DNA of 64,000 nucleotides from Labia minor. Lineage: Eukaryota; Arthropoda; Insecta; Dermaptera; Spongiphoridae. Positions 44,325-56,525 of this stretch are shown piece after piece (the stretch's first letter is position 1; each line of letters begins with the position of its first letter). The position numbers and the translations under genes were made by a program. Where the stretch lies: assembly GCA_963082975.1 (NCBI GenBank), contig OY720349.1, positions 47,349,962 to 47,413,961 on the forward strand. Direction: 5' to 3'. The notes beneath the pieces were generated by a model. That model had not been told where the DNA came from. It saw only the letters and a program-made list of their open reading frames with translations, and searched no databases.

Positions 44325-44515
44325 ATCGTAGAATGTTGGTTAACTGTGTTAACTCACATCCTCATGGTCCCAGGTTCAAGCCCCATGCTTAGCAAGGGAA
44401 TTTTTCTAGCTGGGGTCTATGGGACGGAGGGAAACCAGCTTCCGGGATCAAAAGTAGCGCTTCAGGTCAAGAAATTCAAGGTAAAGGTTGATAGGACCCG
44501 TTCTAATAATCATAG
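44325..44515 (+). repeat. tRNA-derived SINE
   Basis: TAGAATGTTGG (44329-44339) resembles an A box and GGTTCAAGCCC (44373-44383) is a strong B box, 44 bases apart, as in tRNA-derived SINE promoters. GGTTAACTGTGTTAACTCAC between them resembles a tRNA D/anticodon region. A non-tRNA body follows (GCTGGGGTCTATGGGACGG, CAGCTTCCGGGATCAAAAG) up to about 44515. Frame 44346-44573 through it is not a gene. Confidence 0.55.
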
Positions 44516-44583
44516 ACCATTAATCATAGACCTAATTAATATAACCTACTTAATAGGCACTGTCCTTGTTTAGGATGTATATA

Positions 44584-44829
44584 AAGGGTGTTTTTTTTCT
44601 GGATATAGAACTTTAAGTTGGCATTACTGTTCAAGTTGACGACCGATTTAACAGCTGTCAAGTGATTTATTCTCAGTTTGGTTTGGCACAGTTTGGCAAT
44701 TCATCATGAATAGACTCACGCCTGAACAACGCTTGGAAATAGTGCAATTTTATTTCGAAAATAATGGTTCTGTACGTCCATTTTATCGTCGACAAAATCG
44801 TCCATCAGAGCAGTTAATTCGATTAATAG
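44584..44829 (+). pseudogene. mariner-like element, 5' fragment
   Basis: Same family as 55740-56632. It begins AAAGGGTGTTTTTTTTCTGG after TA, continues with the shared ACTTTAAGTTGGCATTACTG, and from the ATG at 44706 reads MNRLTPEQRLEIVQFYFENN, then GSVRPFYRRQNRPSEQLIRL before it ends. Unlike the other copy it keeps the ATG but lacks 21 bases (seven codons) after GSV. Truncated at 44829. Confidence 0.7.
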
Positions 44830-45631
44830 TCAGAGGTTTTTATTATAGGTATTTTAATTCTAAAAAAATGTAAAATATTTTTAAGTTTATAACAAAATTT
44901 TTTGTCATCTAAGTATTATTTTGAGATTAATGTTGTTTTTCCTTTTCTCTGACCCTTTTTAGGTCGATTAAATCAATAAGAATCATAGATTATATGTTAA
45001 GATATTGTTTGAATAAACTATAATTCCATATTTTCTTATAAGAAGGGCAATTATTAAAAACTAATATAAATGATTATACCTATAATTTTTCCAGTATCGA
45101 TTATTTCAATCAATCAAATTCACTTTTGTTTTAACTTGAATTATTATCATTAAAGATTTTCTTCTTTTATTTATTTGTAATCAAAATTGAATAAAAAATA
45201 TTAATTCATTTTGGTAATTTATCAGAGAACAATATGTGTATTCAATTCCTTCAATATATTCTATTTATGACTATACTTGAATTTAAAATGATGCACATTT
45301 TTGTTTGAACAAACTATACGAAAAATTCTATACACCTTAACATTGTCAAATATAATTCATTTAAATTATTTCTTTAATTAATAATAATATCAAATATATA
45401 TTAAAACTCAAAGTGACTTTTTAAACATCTACTCTCTCATTTCAATATTCAAAAGTTAAGCACCCTCTAATTAAATCATATTACCTCTAATTTATATAAT
45501 TTAATTAATTAATTTTCCTCATTTTTCCTTTTAAATTTTGATTTATAAATTGCTTTAATGAATTTCACAAACAAAAGATTTTAATCGTAAAATAAAAAAA
45601 AAAAACAAATTCTTGAAAAATTATTTTTGCC
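44830..45631. other. AT-rich intergenic sequence
   Basis: No feature recognised. Confidence 0.5.
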
Positions 45632-45940
45632 TACCGACGATAGTAAGGGAGGTATTGTTTTCACACCAAATTTCACATCATGCACTTTGTATTGGTTTTA
45701 TACTCAGGAAAAATCATCTTTATTAGTTTGTTCTTAATTTAAAATTATATGACCTCACAGCCAGCTCCTACTTATATATTATAAATAAAATAAAATTAAA
45801 AATATTTATGTTATATTCATATCTGTTTTTTATTGCAATAATAGATACATTTAAATTATTTGAAATTGTTTCTGTAGCTGGAAATTAATTTATTTCAAAC
45901 CATCGGTCGGTTCTGCGCCTGGCCACATGTCAACTTATTT
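45632..45940 (+). mobile_element. Repeat X, copy 3 (short)
   Basis: Starts TACCGACGATAGTAAGGGAG (one CCGA unit shorter than copy 2) and ends CCACATGTCAACTTATTT. It lacks the (TCCG)n tandem unit entirely, so it represents the short form of the family. Confidence 0.75.
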
Positions 45941-46345
45941 TAAAATAAATTTAAGCACTCTTAAGAAAATTTCCATAGATTTTGTAAGAAATCTTTCTAA
46001 TATTTTTTTAGCAACATCTTTTTTTAATAGGTAGCTTGTTTAAGATTGCATGAATGTCTGTCTCTTCCGGAACAGCAAGCACTAATTCTGTACTCTGTCT
46101 AACAGGATAAAGGAATTGACAAGCATCTTGAGATGGATTAAGGAGCTCTGAAGAGCTGCGTATCATTTAGCACTCGAAACTTAATCAAGAACCGTAACCG
46201 AGAGGAAGCCAAGTGCTATCCATTAGTAAGGAAGTTCTGAATTCATTTAATGAATCTTCGAGGTAAATATTAAATATTTCTAAATAAATCATTTACTTGA
46301 TTTAATTGAAAAAAATATCATGATGAATTACTACTGACCACTTAA
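45941..46345. other. Intergenic sequence with a GC-richer island (46030-46265)
   Basis: The island is non-repetitive and ends TCTTCGAG followed by GTAAATATT (46264), a plausible donor; CTGTCTAACAG at about 46101 could be an acceptor. All three frames between them contain stops, so a coding exon is excluded; an untranslated exon is possible. Confidence 0.25.
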
Positions 46346-46351
46346 TACATT

Positions 46352-46947
46352 AGTACGTTAAATAAGTTAAAAAAAAATTCATTATTATTTGGTTTGGCTG
46401 GTAATATTAATACTTGGGACACCGAGCTGATATACAATTCTTTAATTATTTATTAAAATTATTAAATGTTGCATCATTGCATCAATCTGATTAAAATGAA
46501 TGGAACTTGGGGTTATTAGGTATGTTTCTAAGTGCATGAATATTTTTTTTATTGGAAGAATGATAAATATATATCGTAATTTATAATTATAAAATATTAT
46601 TAAAATATATATTTTTAATTTTATTTCGAAATTAAATAAAAAATTTTAAAATATTTTAAATATAAAAAAAAATATTAATACAATATCCTTTAAAAAAGGC
46701 GCGAGTCAAATTTCAATATAGATGTCATTTGTGACGTCATCCATATATAAATTTAAATTAAGAAAAAACTAATCTTAATAAGATGTATTTTTCCTGAGAT
46801 GTGATCAATAAAACTCAATTTTTCTTTATAAATACTATAGCTAGTGTGAATTTGAAAAAAATCGTTAGAGCGGTTTTTGAGAACCCATGGCCATACAAAC
46901 ATACAAACAAACAATTTTAGCTAGCATAATAAGATAAGGTTTCATTT
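46352..46947 (+). repeat. Dispersed repeat W, near-complete copy
   Basis: Shares its 5' blocks with 19883-20115 and its 3' blocks with 21285-21490, so it shows that those two pieces belong to one family. Ends TTTTAGCTAGCATAATAAGA. Includes ATCGTTAGAGCGGTTTTTGA then ACATACAAACAAACAA. Non-coding, 0.6 kb, likely a SINE or LINE-tail-derived element (inference). Confidence 0.65.
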
Positions 46948-48696
46948 GTCTATTACGTGGATAAGTAAAAGGCATCATTTGAATAGCCGTAACTGCATAA
47001 TCGAATTTTTCAAATCAGCATAATAAGGAAGCTTTTTTGCTAACTATATATCTATATTATGTTATAAAATAAAATATAATAAAATTTCAAAACAAAATTT
47101 TGGCTACTTAAAATCTTTTTACCCAAATCATTTTTCTTTCTTGTATAATAAAGAATGAATATTTATCAAAAGTTTTCATTTCAGAAATGGCCTAGTTGGT
47201 TTTAACAGATTAATTAACTATTGATGTATCCAACATGTATTCTACGAATTTGTAACTTTGATCATTGTATCCCAAAATCTTGTCTTCTCAAAAATCTTTC
47301 CTTAATTGTAAAATAACAAAGGCAATACCAAATAAAGAGGGTCTCCAATAGTCGAAGGCAGGAAATATTAAACAATATTGCCGCAAACTACTAAAGAATA
47401 AATATACAATATACTCAGAAAATCTTTCTCTCCAAATTTAAATATGATCATTTTATTTTTTGAACTTTTACACAAAGGCAGACATTAGCATACGAGATAA
47501 TATTAGCAAGAATAGTAAAACAAAACCTGTACCTTTACACTAATCCTTACATAATTTTTCATAAATGGTTCTATTCAAATTGTTTAAAGATTTGACTCAA
47601 ATTTTAGATCACATATGTTTACTTTCCCTTAAGGGCACATGTCAGTCAGGCCCAGATTGTAAGAGCCCAATGCCCTTTAGGCTTCTCCAACCTAATCAAT
47701 GAATCAACGAGAGACTAAATTAGCATTAATTGTTTAATCTCCCATGTTCAGAAATGTGAGCTTGTTCATTAATGTATAGTTTGGGGACTCAAATAATACA
47801 TAGGATGTTTTGAAGTTAAATACATATCATATTCTAATATATTTTTATTAATTATAAATTCTTTTTTCGTTTATTCAGATTAAATTATCTATATTTAATG
47901 TGCCTCCATATAAAATAATCCCTCATAATGAATTTTTTATGTATAAATGTATAATGTAAAAATTAATGTATACATATTCTTTAATTTAAATATTAAAAAA
48001 TACACAGATTAAAATTACGGGTTTTATAAAAACAGTGAGAGAAATGGGTTTTTGGTTGATTTATTTTTCTTATATAATTGAAAAAATTGTTTCGATGATT
48101 GTTTACTGACATCATCATGAAATATATTATTATAAATAGTCGCTTATATATATTATATTTATATATTATATTTATTATATTATATTATATATATTATATT
48201 TCATTTTTAAAATGACGAAGCAAGTATAAAAATGAAATATTTTGAATTAAAAAATCTAAATATATATACATACATATATATATATATATGTACATTATAT
48301 AAAATAAAGCATTCTTTGTATTTATTATATATAATTTGAATTTATTGTATACATATACAAACTCTAAGCTAAAAATATTAACCTGTACATTTATATACGA
48401 GTATAAGTATATATATATCACATATTTAAGAGTATACAGAATTAATGATAAAAATCCCTAACGAATTAAATCTTCTTTTGTAGGATTTTCAAAAGGAAGA
48501 TGAAAATCCCCTTATAGAATTTTAAAAATGCTGTATAATATATAATATATATAGTCAAGTAACGTTAAGTCTATTTTCTAATTAAGAGATTTTTATTTGA
48601 ATATTCTTGAAAGGTATAAGTGATATTTAGATTATTTCATTAGAATGATAATATTATTTGTAGATGGATGACTTATACTTGAGTTTCTGGTTGAGA

Positions 48697-48740
<44 letters not shown>

Positions 48741-49760
48741 TAAATTTAAGTAGGTATATCATAAAATAAAAGAAATAAAACTGAGAGAAAAAAAAGAAAG
48801 AGGTTATATATAGAATTATTTCCCTCGTATTTGACCAAATGTACTTTTTTATAATAGAATAAGAATAAATATAAAATAACATGTTTATTTATGTTGAAAA
48901 AGAAATGAAGAAAGTAAATATAGTAATCCTTCCAGGTCATTTTAATAACACAATTTAAAAAACAAAACAGAAATAGAAAGTAAATATTTTATAAACCGTA
49001 TTAATTTTAATTAGCAATTTCGTGTAAGATAAAGTTAATCCTTAAATTTAATTATTTTAATAGAAGATATAATTTTAATAAAATAATTATAAATATATAA
49101 AAGCATGTAAATGTATGAATGTTGATTAATTAGTTTAAATGATATTTTGTTTGTTTTCAAAGAAATTATTGATCAATAAAGAATGGTTGATTATTCTTCT
49201 GCTCTGATGATTAAATTGTTTTATTTTGCAGTGATAAACACACTTTTTATCAGTTAATTATTTTTGAATTTTAAGAAATATTTATCTGTTCTTTGAAGTG
49301 AACTTAGTGTATTCGTTGACAGCTTTATAACCTTGAAAGGTTTTAAGAAAGTACATTATTTCCAAATACATTAAACCAATAAGAGAATTGGGATTCGAAA
49401 ACATTTCCTATTTGGCAATTTCTATAGAGAAACTGGTTGATAAACTGTTATAGTTCGATTCAGCTCTAATTTGACCTCAAAGGAGATACAAATTGTGTGT
49501 TTCGATAAATGAAACCTGAGGGAGGATTTATTGAATTGATTTCATGCAAACAATAACCATAAACAAGTAAAACCATAATGGAAGTAAGGTATGTATGGAA
49601 CAAAAGATCACTTCTAACCGAATGACCTGCCTCTTAAATATACATGATAGTCACATCTAAATAATTATTCATTATATATATATAATTATAATAATTATAA
49701 TTTTATCTATAATAATAATAATAATAATAATAATATTCACATCTAAATAATTATTTATTA
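46948..49760. other. AT-rich intergenic sequence
   Basis: No gene recognised. At 47640-47700 a less AT-rich patch (CAGTCAGGCCCAGATTGTAA) may be a TE scrap. (TA)n occurs at 48698-48736. The direct repeat TCACATCTAAATAATTATT at about 49650 and 49737 flanks an (AAT)n run. Confidence 0.45.
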
Positions 49761-49762
49761 TT

Positions 49763-49837
49763 GTTAACGCAAAAAAGATCCCAATCGAAAATATGCTCCA
49801 GTGCATAAATTAATTCCCTTCTTTGCGTTAACAAGGG
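49763..49837. repeat. Short inverted repeat (hairpin)
   Basis: TTGTTAACGCAAAAAAG at the left and CTTCTTTGCGTTAACAA at the right form a stem of about 17 bp with one mismatch around a ~40-base loop. Possibly a tiny MITE. Confidence 0.5.
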
Positions 49838-51949
49838 GTTAATTATATATTTAATTTAATTCAAATACAGTTTGTCAAGGTCGCCAGCTAACTTTATTTT
49901 TTAAAAAGGAAAATTAGCAAAACCTTTTAATTCAAGTAATACTTACAAGCAGAACAGTTAGACTTAAATAATTCTTAAATTATAAGAAATACATAAATCG
50001 TCCCTGGGCGATCCGAATTTTGCAGACACGTGGTTTCTAATTCTTATTTAAATAAAATAAGAAATAAAAACACTGGAAGCTCTCCAAACCACGATCAATT
50101 TAACCCACCTAAATTTCCTTAAGGTATAAAGAAATAATTAATAAATAAAACAAATTCAATTTCGTTTTCTGATATATTTATAAATGATGTAATGTATAAA
50201 AAAGATAAAAAGATATAAAACAGTATACAACTAAGTTTAAGATGAAAACAAATAAAACAAATAATCTTAATTTAAAATTAAACAAATTAATAAACAACTA
50301 AACTAATAAAGATAATCGAGATCGCACAATGGTAACAAGATTTCTCCAGTGGACCTCAGATATGTAAATAACTCAAATTATAAAATAAGATTTAATTAAA
50401 CGTTAAACAAATTAATTTATATATCAATTTCAATACAACCTGAGCAGCGAGCATTAAAGAAGGGAGAATTTTACAAACCCTGTTCGAATTAGAGAGGTCT
50501 TCCAATATAACCTTACTCCAATCGGGCCAAACACCAAATAGACAAATATTCACAATAAGTGAAGTGACCATAGCAAGACCAAAAGACCCAGAAAACGCTA
50601 GACGGTACAAACATATTTAAATTTCTTAGCCATGCGTGTTTGTCTACTCCGCCACTAGAATTTTTCAAAATATCAAAATAGCGAATTTGTGGGAGATTCA
50701 ATCTTGCTTAAACAATTATTATATAACATAATTCATTTTCTTTTAATTTACTATCCGGAATTTATTAAGAAAGGTTTTAATTATGTTTTTTTTAAATAAC
50801 ATGGTATTTCAATAAGTCTAAGAAAATCTGGAAAAAAATATATTTTCCCAGATATGTTATTAAAAAATATTTTTTGAAATAAAGTAATTAAAAAAAATAC
50901 AATATGAAAGAGAAACAGAAATTGTTTTAACATTCTTATCTAAAAATAAATAAAGTAACTTTATATATATATATATGTGTGTATATTGTATAAAAATATT
51001 AAAAAATTAATTTATAACGAAAAAGAAAAGATTGGTAGATACTTGAGAATTTTTTATTTAAGTTTAATTAAAAATGATTATTAGAAAAAAAAAAGTTAAA
51101 AAGAAATAAGAGAGTAAAAAATAAAAATCGGAGCCATTTAATCTTATAATATGGAAGTTGAAATATACTTTTCTACTCCAATGGAGGAGATGCATTTAAC
51201 ATTTTGGGAACTTTTTCCTTTTCTTTTAATTAAATTGAAATTATTATTATTATTTTTATTTTGTTTGGACTTTTTTGCTACTGTTTGGCAAATTGGTGTA
51301 GAAAAATTAATTTAGATATTTAGTGTAATTGAATATTTATTTTTGAAAAATAATTGATCAAAATACTGAAAAATAAATAAATTTTCATAAATAATAGCTA
51401 TTTACCTTTAGCTCATCCACAAGAGGGGTTTAAGATATTCGCAGACCGAAAGATTTTAGTGGGAATATCTAATACAAAGTTTTTATTGAGAAACACAGTT
51501 CTTTGATACGATTTTGCAAAAAATTATAAATGGCAAAATACCTAAAATTAAATATTATAGAGTTATCTTTTTTTAAAACAATAAAGAGTTTTATTTAGCT
51601 TTCAAATATTTTTGCCACACCCTTATTTTTTACATTTATATGTATAATTTTAACAATTTTATAAACTAATTAGTAAAGTAATAATACCTAATTATATTAT
51701 ATTAAATGATTAAAATCAGAGCGAATTTGTGAATACATGATATAATTGAAAACATATTTTTTTTAAAAATAAAATTTGTTTTGACTTATCATTGTATCAT
51801 CCTACAAGTAGTCCTTATTTTTAATTACAATCAAATATATAATATAGTTCCTATGAGTTTATGATTTCTTTACTTCTTCATTTTCTCGTACCAAATCACA
51901 AAGTCAAAACAATAAAATAAGAAAGAAATTTTTATATAGAATTTTTATT
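49838..51949. other. AT-rich intergenic sequence with a weak coding-like island
   Basis: Around 50420-50640 the minus strand is open in two overlapping frames (one reads FSGSFGLAMVTSLIVNICLF, GVWPDWSKVILEDLSNSN; both begin at TTG or lack good starts). The hydrophobic stretch could be a membrane segment, but no family or splice sites support it. The remainder is A/T sequence. Confidence 0.3.
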
Positions 51950-52550
51950 ATCTCGCCAGAGATAGTATTGCGATCAAGAAAATTTTCGATTTTGAGATTT
52001 TGATGTTTTTATACGTTTTGAAGGTTCCTGAATCATTTTCACTAAGGTTGAGAAAAATGTCTGTGTGTGTGTATGTGTGTATGAATATAACCAAGATTAC
52101 GCAAAAACGGTATGAGCTAGAATGATGAAATTTGGTACATGAGCATTATTCAAAATTCGTAGTTTTCTATCAACTTTTGAGAAATGTAGCTCAACCGGAA
52201 GAGGGTCATTACTTACAACGTTTTGATTTTTTTTTCCTCTAAAGTGACCGTAAAAATAAAGATAAATGTTTGATAATTTTTCACATGATTAATAATTCTA
52301 TAAAACTGCTATATATAGAATTTCAGCTTGATTGAATCGCTGACAGTACCAGAATTAATTTTTTTAATTTTTTAACACGTTGACTGCCGATTGACGTGGT
52401 GTCATCAACAAAGAGCCAAACATGCGCTGGTTTAATAAATATTATTTATTAATTCTAATTTATAATTTAATTAATTTAATTTAATTTAAATTAATATATG
52501 TTATTTAATCCAATTCAAATTTGCGAGATAGTCGAGTGGAGACACTCCAG
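51950..52550 (-). mobile_element. MITE family Z, copy 3
   Basis: Minus-oriented full-length copy: ATCTCGCCAGAGATAGT at the low-coordinate end and GCGAGATAGTCGAGTGGAGA, CACTCCAG at the other. The low end carries an extra short duplication (ATCTCGCCAGAGATAGTATT). It contains AACACGTTGACTGCCGATTG where other copies have a different short insert. Confidence 0.75.
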
Positions 52551-54071
52551 CTTTTTAATTATATAAAAATATTTGATAAGATTTTTTATTAATTTTGTTT
52601 TGTTTACTTTGTTTGATTCTTAATTTATTTTTCATTTCTAAGAAAGAAATTTAACTATATATAATATATATATCTAAATCCCTTTTTTCTTTGAATGATT
52701 CTCTTATTATCTTTGATTATTTTTCTTTTCTTTTTGTTGTCTACAGATTAAATGTATTTCTTTAGAATAAATTTAATTTCTTTATATCTCCCCCAGTAAA
52801 TAAGAGGCTATATTAAAGACTCTCTTTCGGGTGAAATAGATTTAGCCCCGTTCATTCTATGGTTAGGGGTCTTAACCAGGAGAAGACTCGAAAAGGGGAA
52901 AATACTACCCTCTGCAATCACAAATAACCAACCTAACATTCTTTTGAATTATTAAATAAAATTTGTCATTTTTTTTCTCTTTCGCTCCTTCTCTAACTCT
53001 CTCTTACCTCTTATAGACCCCCCCCCCACCCCCTTCTATCTCATTCTATTGAAATTAAATTTTGCATTTCCTCCTGCATATAAAAGAATTTTCTTTTATT
53101 ACTCGCGCTCGGCGGCTTTTTCTATTTTCTCAGCCTATTAGTCTCCGCTAAGACGCCTCTGTTTTCCTCAACGAGAGACTTTATATCTCTTTATACGAAC
53201 TGAGAACTGAAGTTTTCATGATAAATACCTTTGACTTATAATCTCAAACAACCTTCTCCCTTGGCATCGTTTGAATAACAATATTTTACTAAGAGAAACG
53301 ACACAATAGCATCAGAAATTCAATGACGGTATTTAATGCTTGACACCTGATAATCAACATTAATGACAATGTCATACAATATCCTCTATGGAGGTCTATT
53401 TGACAAAATCATTTGAATTCTATTATAAAGGTTACTTAATGGCATTGAAGTAAACTTTGTTCTCGCCGCAATATTAATTAAGAAAACATATCACCGGCTT
53501 GCAAAATAATGTATTTATTTATCTACACATTCCAATAAAAATAAATACAAATAAATATAAATTATAATTCAATAATAAAATAAAATTGATTGAGTAATTA
53601 CTAATTCTTATTGAATCTAAGATTTTTCAATGAGTCGATATTTTCATAATATATTGTCGTATATTGGTGGCTTAGTATGGGTTGTGTTATAAAAAAGAAT
53701 TAATAAATTTGATATTTAATTTGGTAGCACTCTGGTAATTGTAAATAGAATATAGTTTGGTAAATTCAGCGAAGGTTGATAAGGGAGGATTTAAAGTTGA
53801 ATTCAATCAGAATAAAAATCAAATATTAAATTAACATGTAAAATGAATATTTAATAACTAAAGAATTTAACATAATTATAATAGGTATCGTTAGGCATTA
53901 GAAAAAGGTAATTAATTATAAAAAATAAAGTTAGGTATTTGATATTATAAATTAAATCAGATCTCTATAGTATTTAATTAGCAATTGCATAAGGGTAGCT
54001 GTTATTGTTAAGATAGATAGTTCGGTGCACATAGAGATTCACGTGAGGATTCTTCGGATTATTTCTTCCAG
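52551..54071. other. Intergenic sequence, GC-richer at 52800-53420
   Basis: 52840-52900 and 53100-53420 are less AT-rich and include a C-run (53017-53034) and a pyrimidine tract, but no frame or splice-site pair is convincing. These may be untranslated or regulatory. The rest is AT-rich. Confidence 0.35.
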
Positions 54072-54124
54072 GTATCTAATAATCCATCTTCCATGGGCTT
54101 GCAAGAAAGACTTCGTCCCAAAAC
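54072..54124 (+). CDS. Candidate internal exon A
   Basis: Polypyrimidine and acceptor ATTATTTCTTCCAG end at 54071. The 53-base exon reads VSNNPSSMGLQERLRPKT (phase 0 start, ends two bases into a codon) and is followed by the donor GTGAGG. Composition is coding-like. The reading phase is compatible with candidate exons B and C downstream. No family recognised. Confidence 0.35.
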
Positions 54125-54197
54125 GTGAGGATGTCACTATTTGTATAAATATTTATTTATAGCATTATAATGCTATTTCCCTATTGAAGGGCATATA

Positions 54198-54770
54198 CAG
54201 GGGTTGGACAAAAATATGGAAACACCTTGTGAAATGCATGTTTGAAAAGAAAGAATGACTTTAATGAAATATGTAGATGGTGAGTACTGACGCCACCTAT
54301 ACAACTTCGTTAATGTGCTAAACAGTTCAGTTGTTGTCGGAGTACTGTTATTTGAGGTTGTCATTGCATTATGTCAGAGTTAACAGACTTCGAACGTGGG
54401 CAAATTGTTGGAGGACGTATAGTAGGTGCTTCCGTAAGCAAGATAGCCGAGGTGTTTAGTGTATCAAAAGGTACTTTATCGAAGATTTATTCCGCATATT
54501 TGAAAAGCGGAAAAACATCATCTGCTAAATCACAGCGCGGACGAAAGTGTGTCCTGAGTGATCGTGACTGACGATCATTAAGAGCAATTGTGACGAAAAA
54601 TAAGAAGACCACAGCTGCAAAAGTTACTGCTGAAATGAATGTTGTGTTACCGAACCCTGTGATTACCAAAACAATTAGAAGGGAGCTTCATAAACAGGGA
54701 ATTGCTGGCCGTGCTTAAGCAAAGAAACATGTTTTTTTAAAGGTGTTTCCATATTTTTGTCCAACCCCTG
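54198..54770 (+). mobile_element. Tc1-like MITE with perfect 29-bp inverted ends
   Basis: The ends CAGGGGTTGGACAAAAATAT… and its exact complement ending at 54770 match over 29 bases. TA lies outside both (54196-54197, 54771-54772). It contains the N-terminal part of a Tc1-type transposase at 54371-54716 and then jumps to the right terminus; the catalytic DDE domain is deleted. The perfect ends suggest that it was mobilised in trans not long ago. Confidence 0.9.
54371..54571 (+). CDS. Truncated Tc1-like transposase, DNA-binding domain
   Basis: 66 residues from the ATG at 54371: MSELTDFERGQIVGGRIVGA, SVSKIAEVFSVSKGTLSKIY, SAYLKSGKTSSAKSQRGRKC, VLSDRD then TGA. Residues 6-50 form the paired-like helix-turn-helix of Tc1 transposases; QRGRK is the AT-hook-like GRPR-type linker. 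After the stop the same frame continues with RSLRAIVTKNKKTTAAKVTA (second helix-turn-helix) to 54716, so one stop separates the two halves. The family has about 340 residues; no catalytic residue remains. Confidence 0.75.
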   Translation: MSELTDFERGQIVGGRIVGASVSKIAEVFSVSKGTLSKIYSAYLKSGKTSSAKSQRGRKCVLSDRD

Positions 54771-54772
54771 TA

Positions 54773-55737
54773 TCTTACAATATATCAAGATGAGCTTTTT
54801 TCATATAACAATTCAAATTATATTAAGTAGACTATATGAATTCTACTTAAGAAAAAAATATTTTTTTTTGAAATGCTACTTATTACTACTTGTTGGATTT
54901 ATTTTTTATTAAACTCACATTTTAACGTGAGAAAATAAACATGTGAAAAGTTTAAACTTTTAGAATAATCCATTAACTCTTTAAAAATATATTTATCAAT
55001 TTGTTTATATTATGTACATAATAAATGTATTACCTTTATTACCTATATATAATAATTAAAGAAAAAAATTTTTGTTAGTATCTATTTTTTTTTACTCTTA
55101 TATTTTTCTTCATTTAAACCTTTTCACTGGTATTCAAATTATTATTCAAAATATTCAATTGATACCTTCTGATTTTCAAAATCTTAATTATTTCGAATTA
55201 TAATTATTATAGTATGTTATTTAAATATAATTATATTTGACTTGTATATATTAAAATACATATTGTTATATTGATATATTTATTTTATAGATATAGATAT
55301 ATATGAATAGTTCACAAAAGATATCTAAGCTTAGGGTTTGAGGTATTTCAATGAGTTAATATTAATGTAAAATAAAAACTTTTTCAAAAGATCATAAATC
55401 ATAAAGATTTATAGATGTTTTAGAAAGCTGACTATAATAAAAACATAAGAAATAAAAATTTACATTCTTTATATAGTTGTAAAGAAAAAATAATCAATCA
55501 AAAATAATTGGAGAAGAAAATATTTGAAAATCAATTAGAAAATTAAAATAAAAACAAAAACACCATGATTAGTGACGTCTGAAATAATTTCAAAATAATT
55601 TACTTGAATCAAGTTCAACATGGAATATTGATTATTATTAGAATAACTGACTTATATGGTAAGTTTTCTTATTAATAGAGAGTTAATTTCTCTTTTTAGG
55701 TAAAATACGAGATTTAATGATGAACTTTGAAATCTTA
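54773..55737. other. AT-rich intergenic sequence
   Basis: No feature recognised. Confidence 0.5.
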
Positions 55738-55851
55738 TAAAGGGTGATTTTTTTCGAGGTATAGAACTTTAAGTTGGCATTACTGTTCAAGTTGACGACC
55801 GATATAACAGCTGTCAAGTGATTTATTCTCAGTTTGGTTTGGCAATTCATC

Positions 55852-56121
55852 ATAAATAGACTCACGCCTGAACAACGCTTGCAAATAGTGAAATTTTATT
55901 TCGAAAATAATGGTTCTGTGCGGAATACGTATCGTGCACTACGTCCATTTTATCGTCGACAAAATCGTCCATCAGAGCAGTTAATTCGATTAATCATGGA
56001 ACGTTTTCGCACCACGTTTACTCTTATTGATAACTCGCATCCCCAGAGACGCCGTACGGTGCGTACAGAAGAAGCTATTGCTACTGTTGAGCGTAGCATT
56101 GAGGAAGACCCGAATGAGTAG
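55852..56121 (+). pseudogene. Transposase N-terminal half, start codon mutated
   Basis: Reads NRLTPEQRLQIVKFYFENNG, SVRNTYRALRPFYRRQNRPS, EQLIRLIMERFRTTFTLIDN, SHPQRRRTVRTEEAIATVER, SIEEDPNE and a stop. It is the two-helix DNA-binding region of a mariner-like transposase common in arthropods. Where the sibling at 44706 has ATG, this copy has ATA at 55852, so its native start is lost. Confidence 0.75.
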
Positions 56122-56122
56122 A

Positions 56123-56525
56123 GAGCCAGATTACTAACTTTTTCATTCCTGAATTGAACAACCATGATGTCCAGGAGCTGTGGATCCAACAAGATGGCGC
56201 AACATGTCACACAGCTCGTGCCACAATCGATTTATTAAAAGACACGTTTGGTGACCGCCTAATTTCACGTTTTGGACCTGTGAATTGGCCTCCAAGATCT
56301 TGAGATTTAACACCGCTAGACTACTTTCTGTGGGGTTATGTAAAGTCATTGGTCTATGCGGATAAGCCACAAACGCTTGACCATTTGAAAGACAACATTC
56401 GCCGTGTTATTGCCGATATACGGCCACAAATGTTGGAAAAAGTTATCGAAAATTGGACTTCCAGATTGGACTACATCCGAGCCAGCCGTGGCGGTCATTT
56501 GCAAGAAATCATATATAAAATGTAA
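56123..56525 (+). pseudogene. Transposase C-terminal half with one premature stop
   Basis: Plus-strand frame beginning ITNFFIPELNNHDVQELWIQ, then QDGATCHTARATIDLLKDTF. The aspartate of QQDGATCH is the second catalytic acid. Downstream it reads RFGPVNWPPRS, a TGA stop, then DLTPLDYFLWGYVKSLVYAD with the third catalytic acid, and ends GGHLQEIIYKM at the natural stop. There are 36 codons between the two acids. The block with the first catalytic acid is deleted. Confidence 0.8.

Noticed and set aside
44346-44573. 75-codon ORF
   Set aside because: Lies over the tRNA-derived SINE; starts inside the Pol III promoter region.
50392-50701. Two minus-strand frames of 72 and 62 codons, one hydrophobic
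   Set aside because: They start at TTG or in conflicting frames, overlap each other, and match no family I recognise. Not called as genes.
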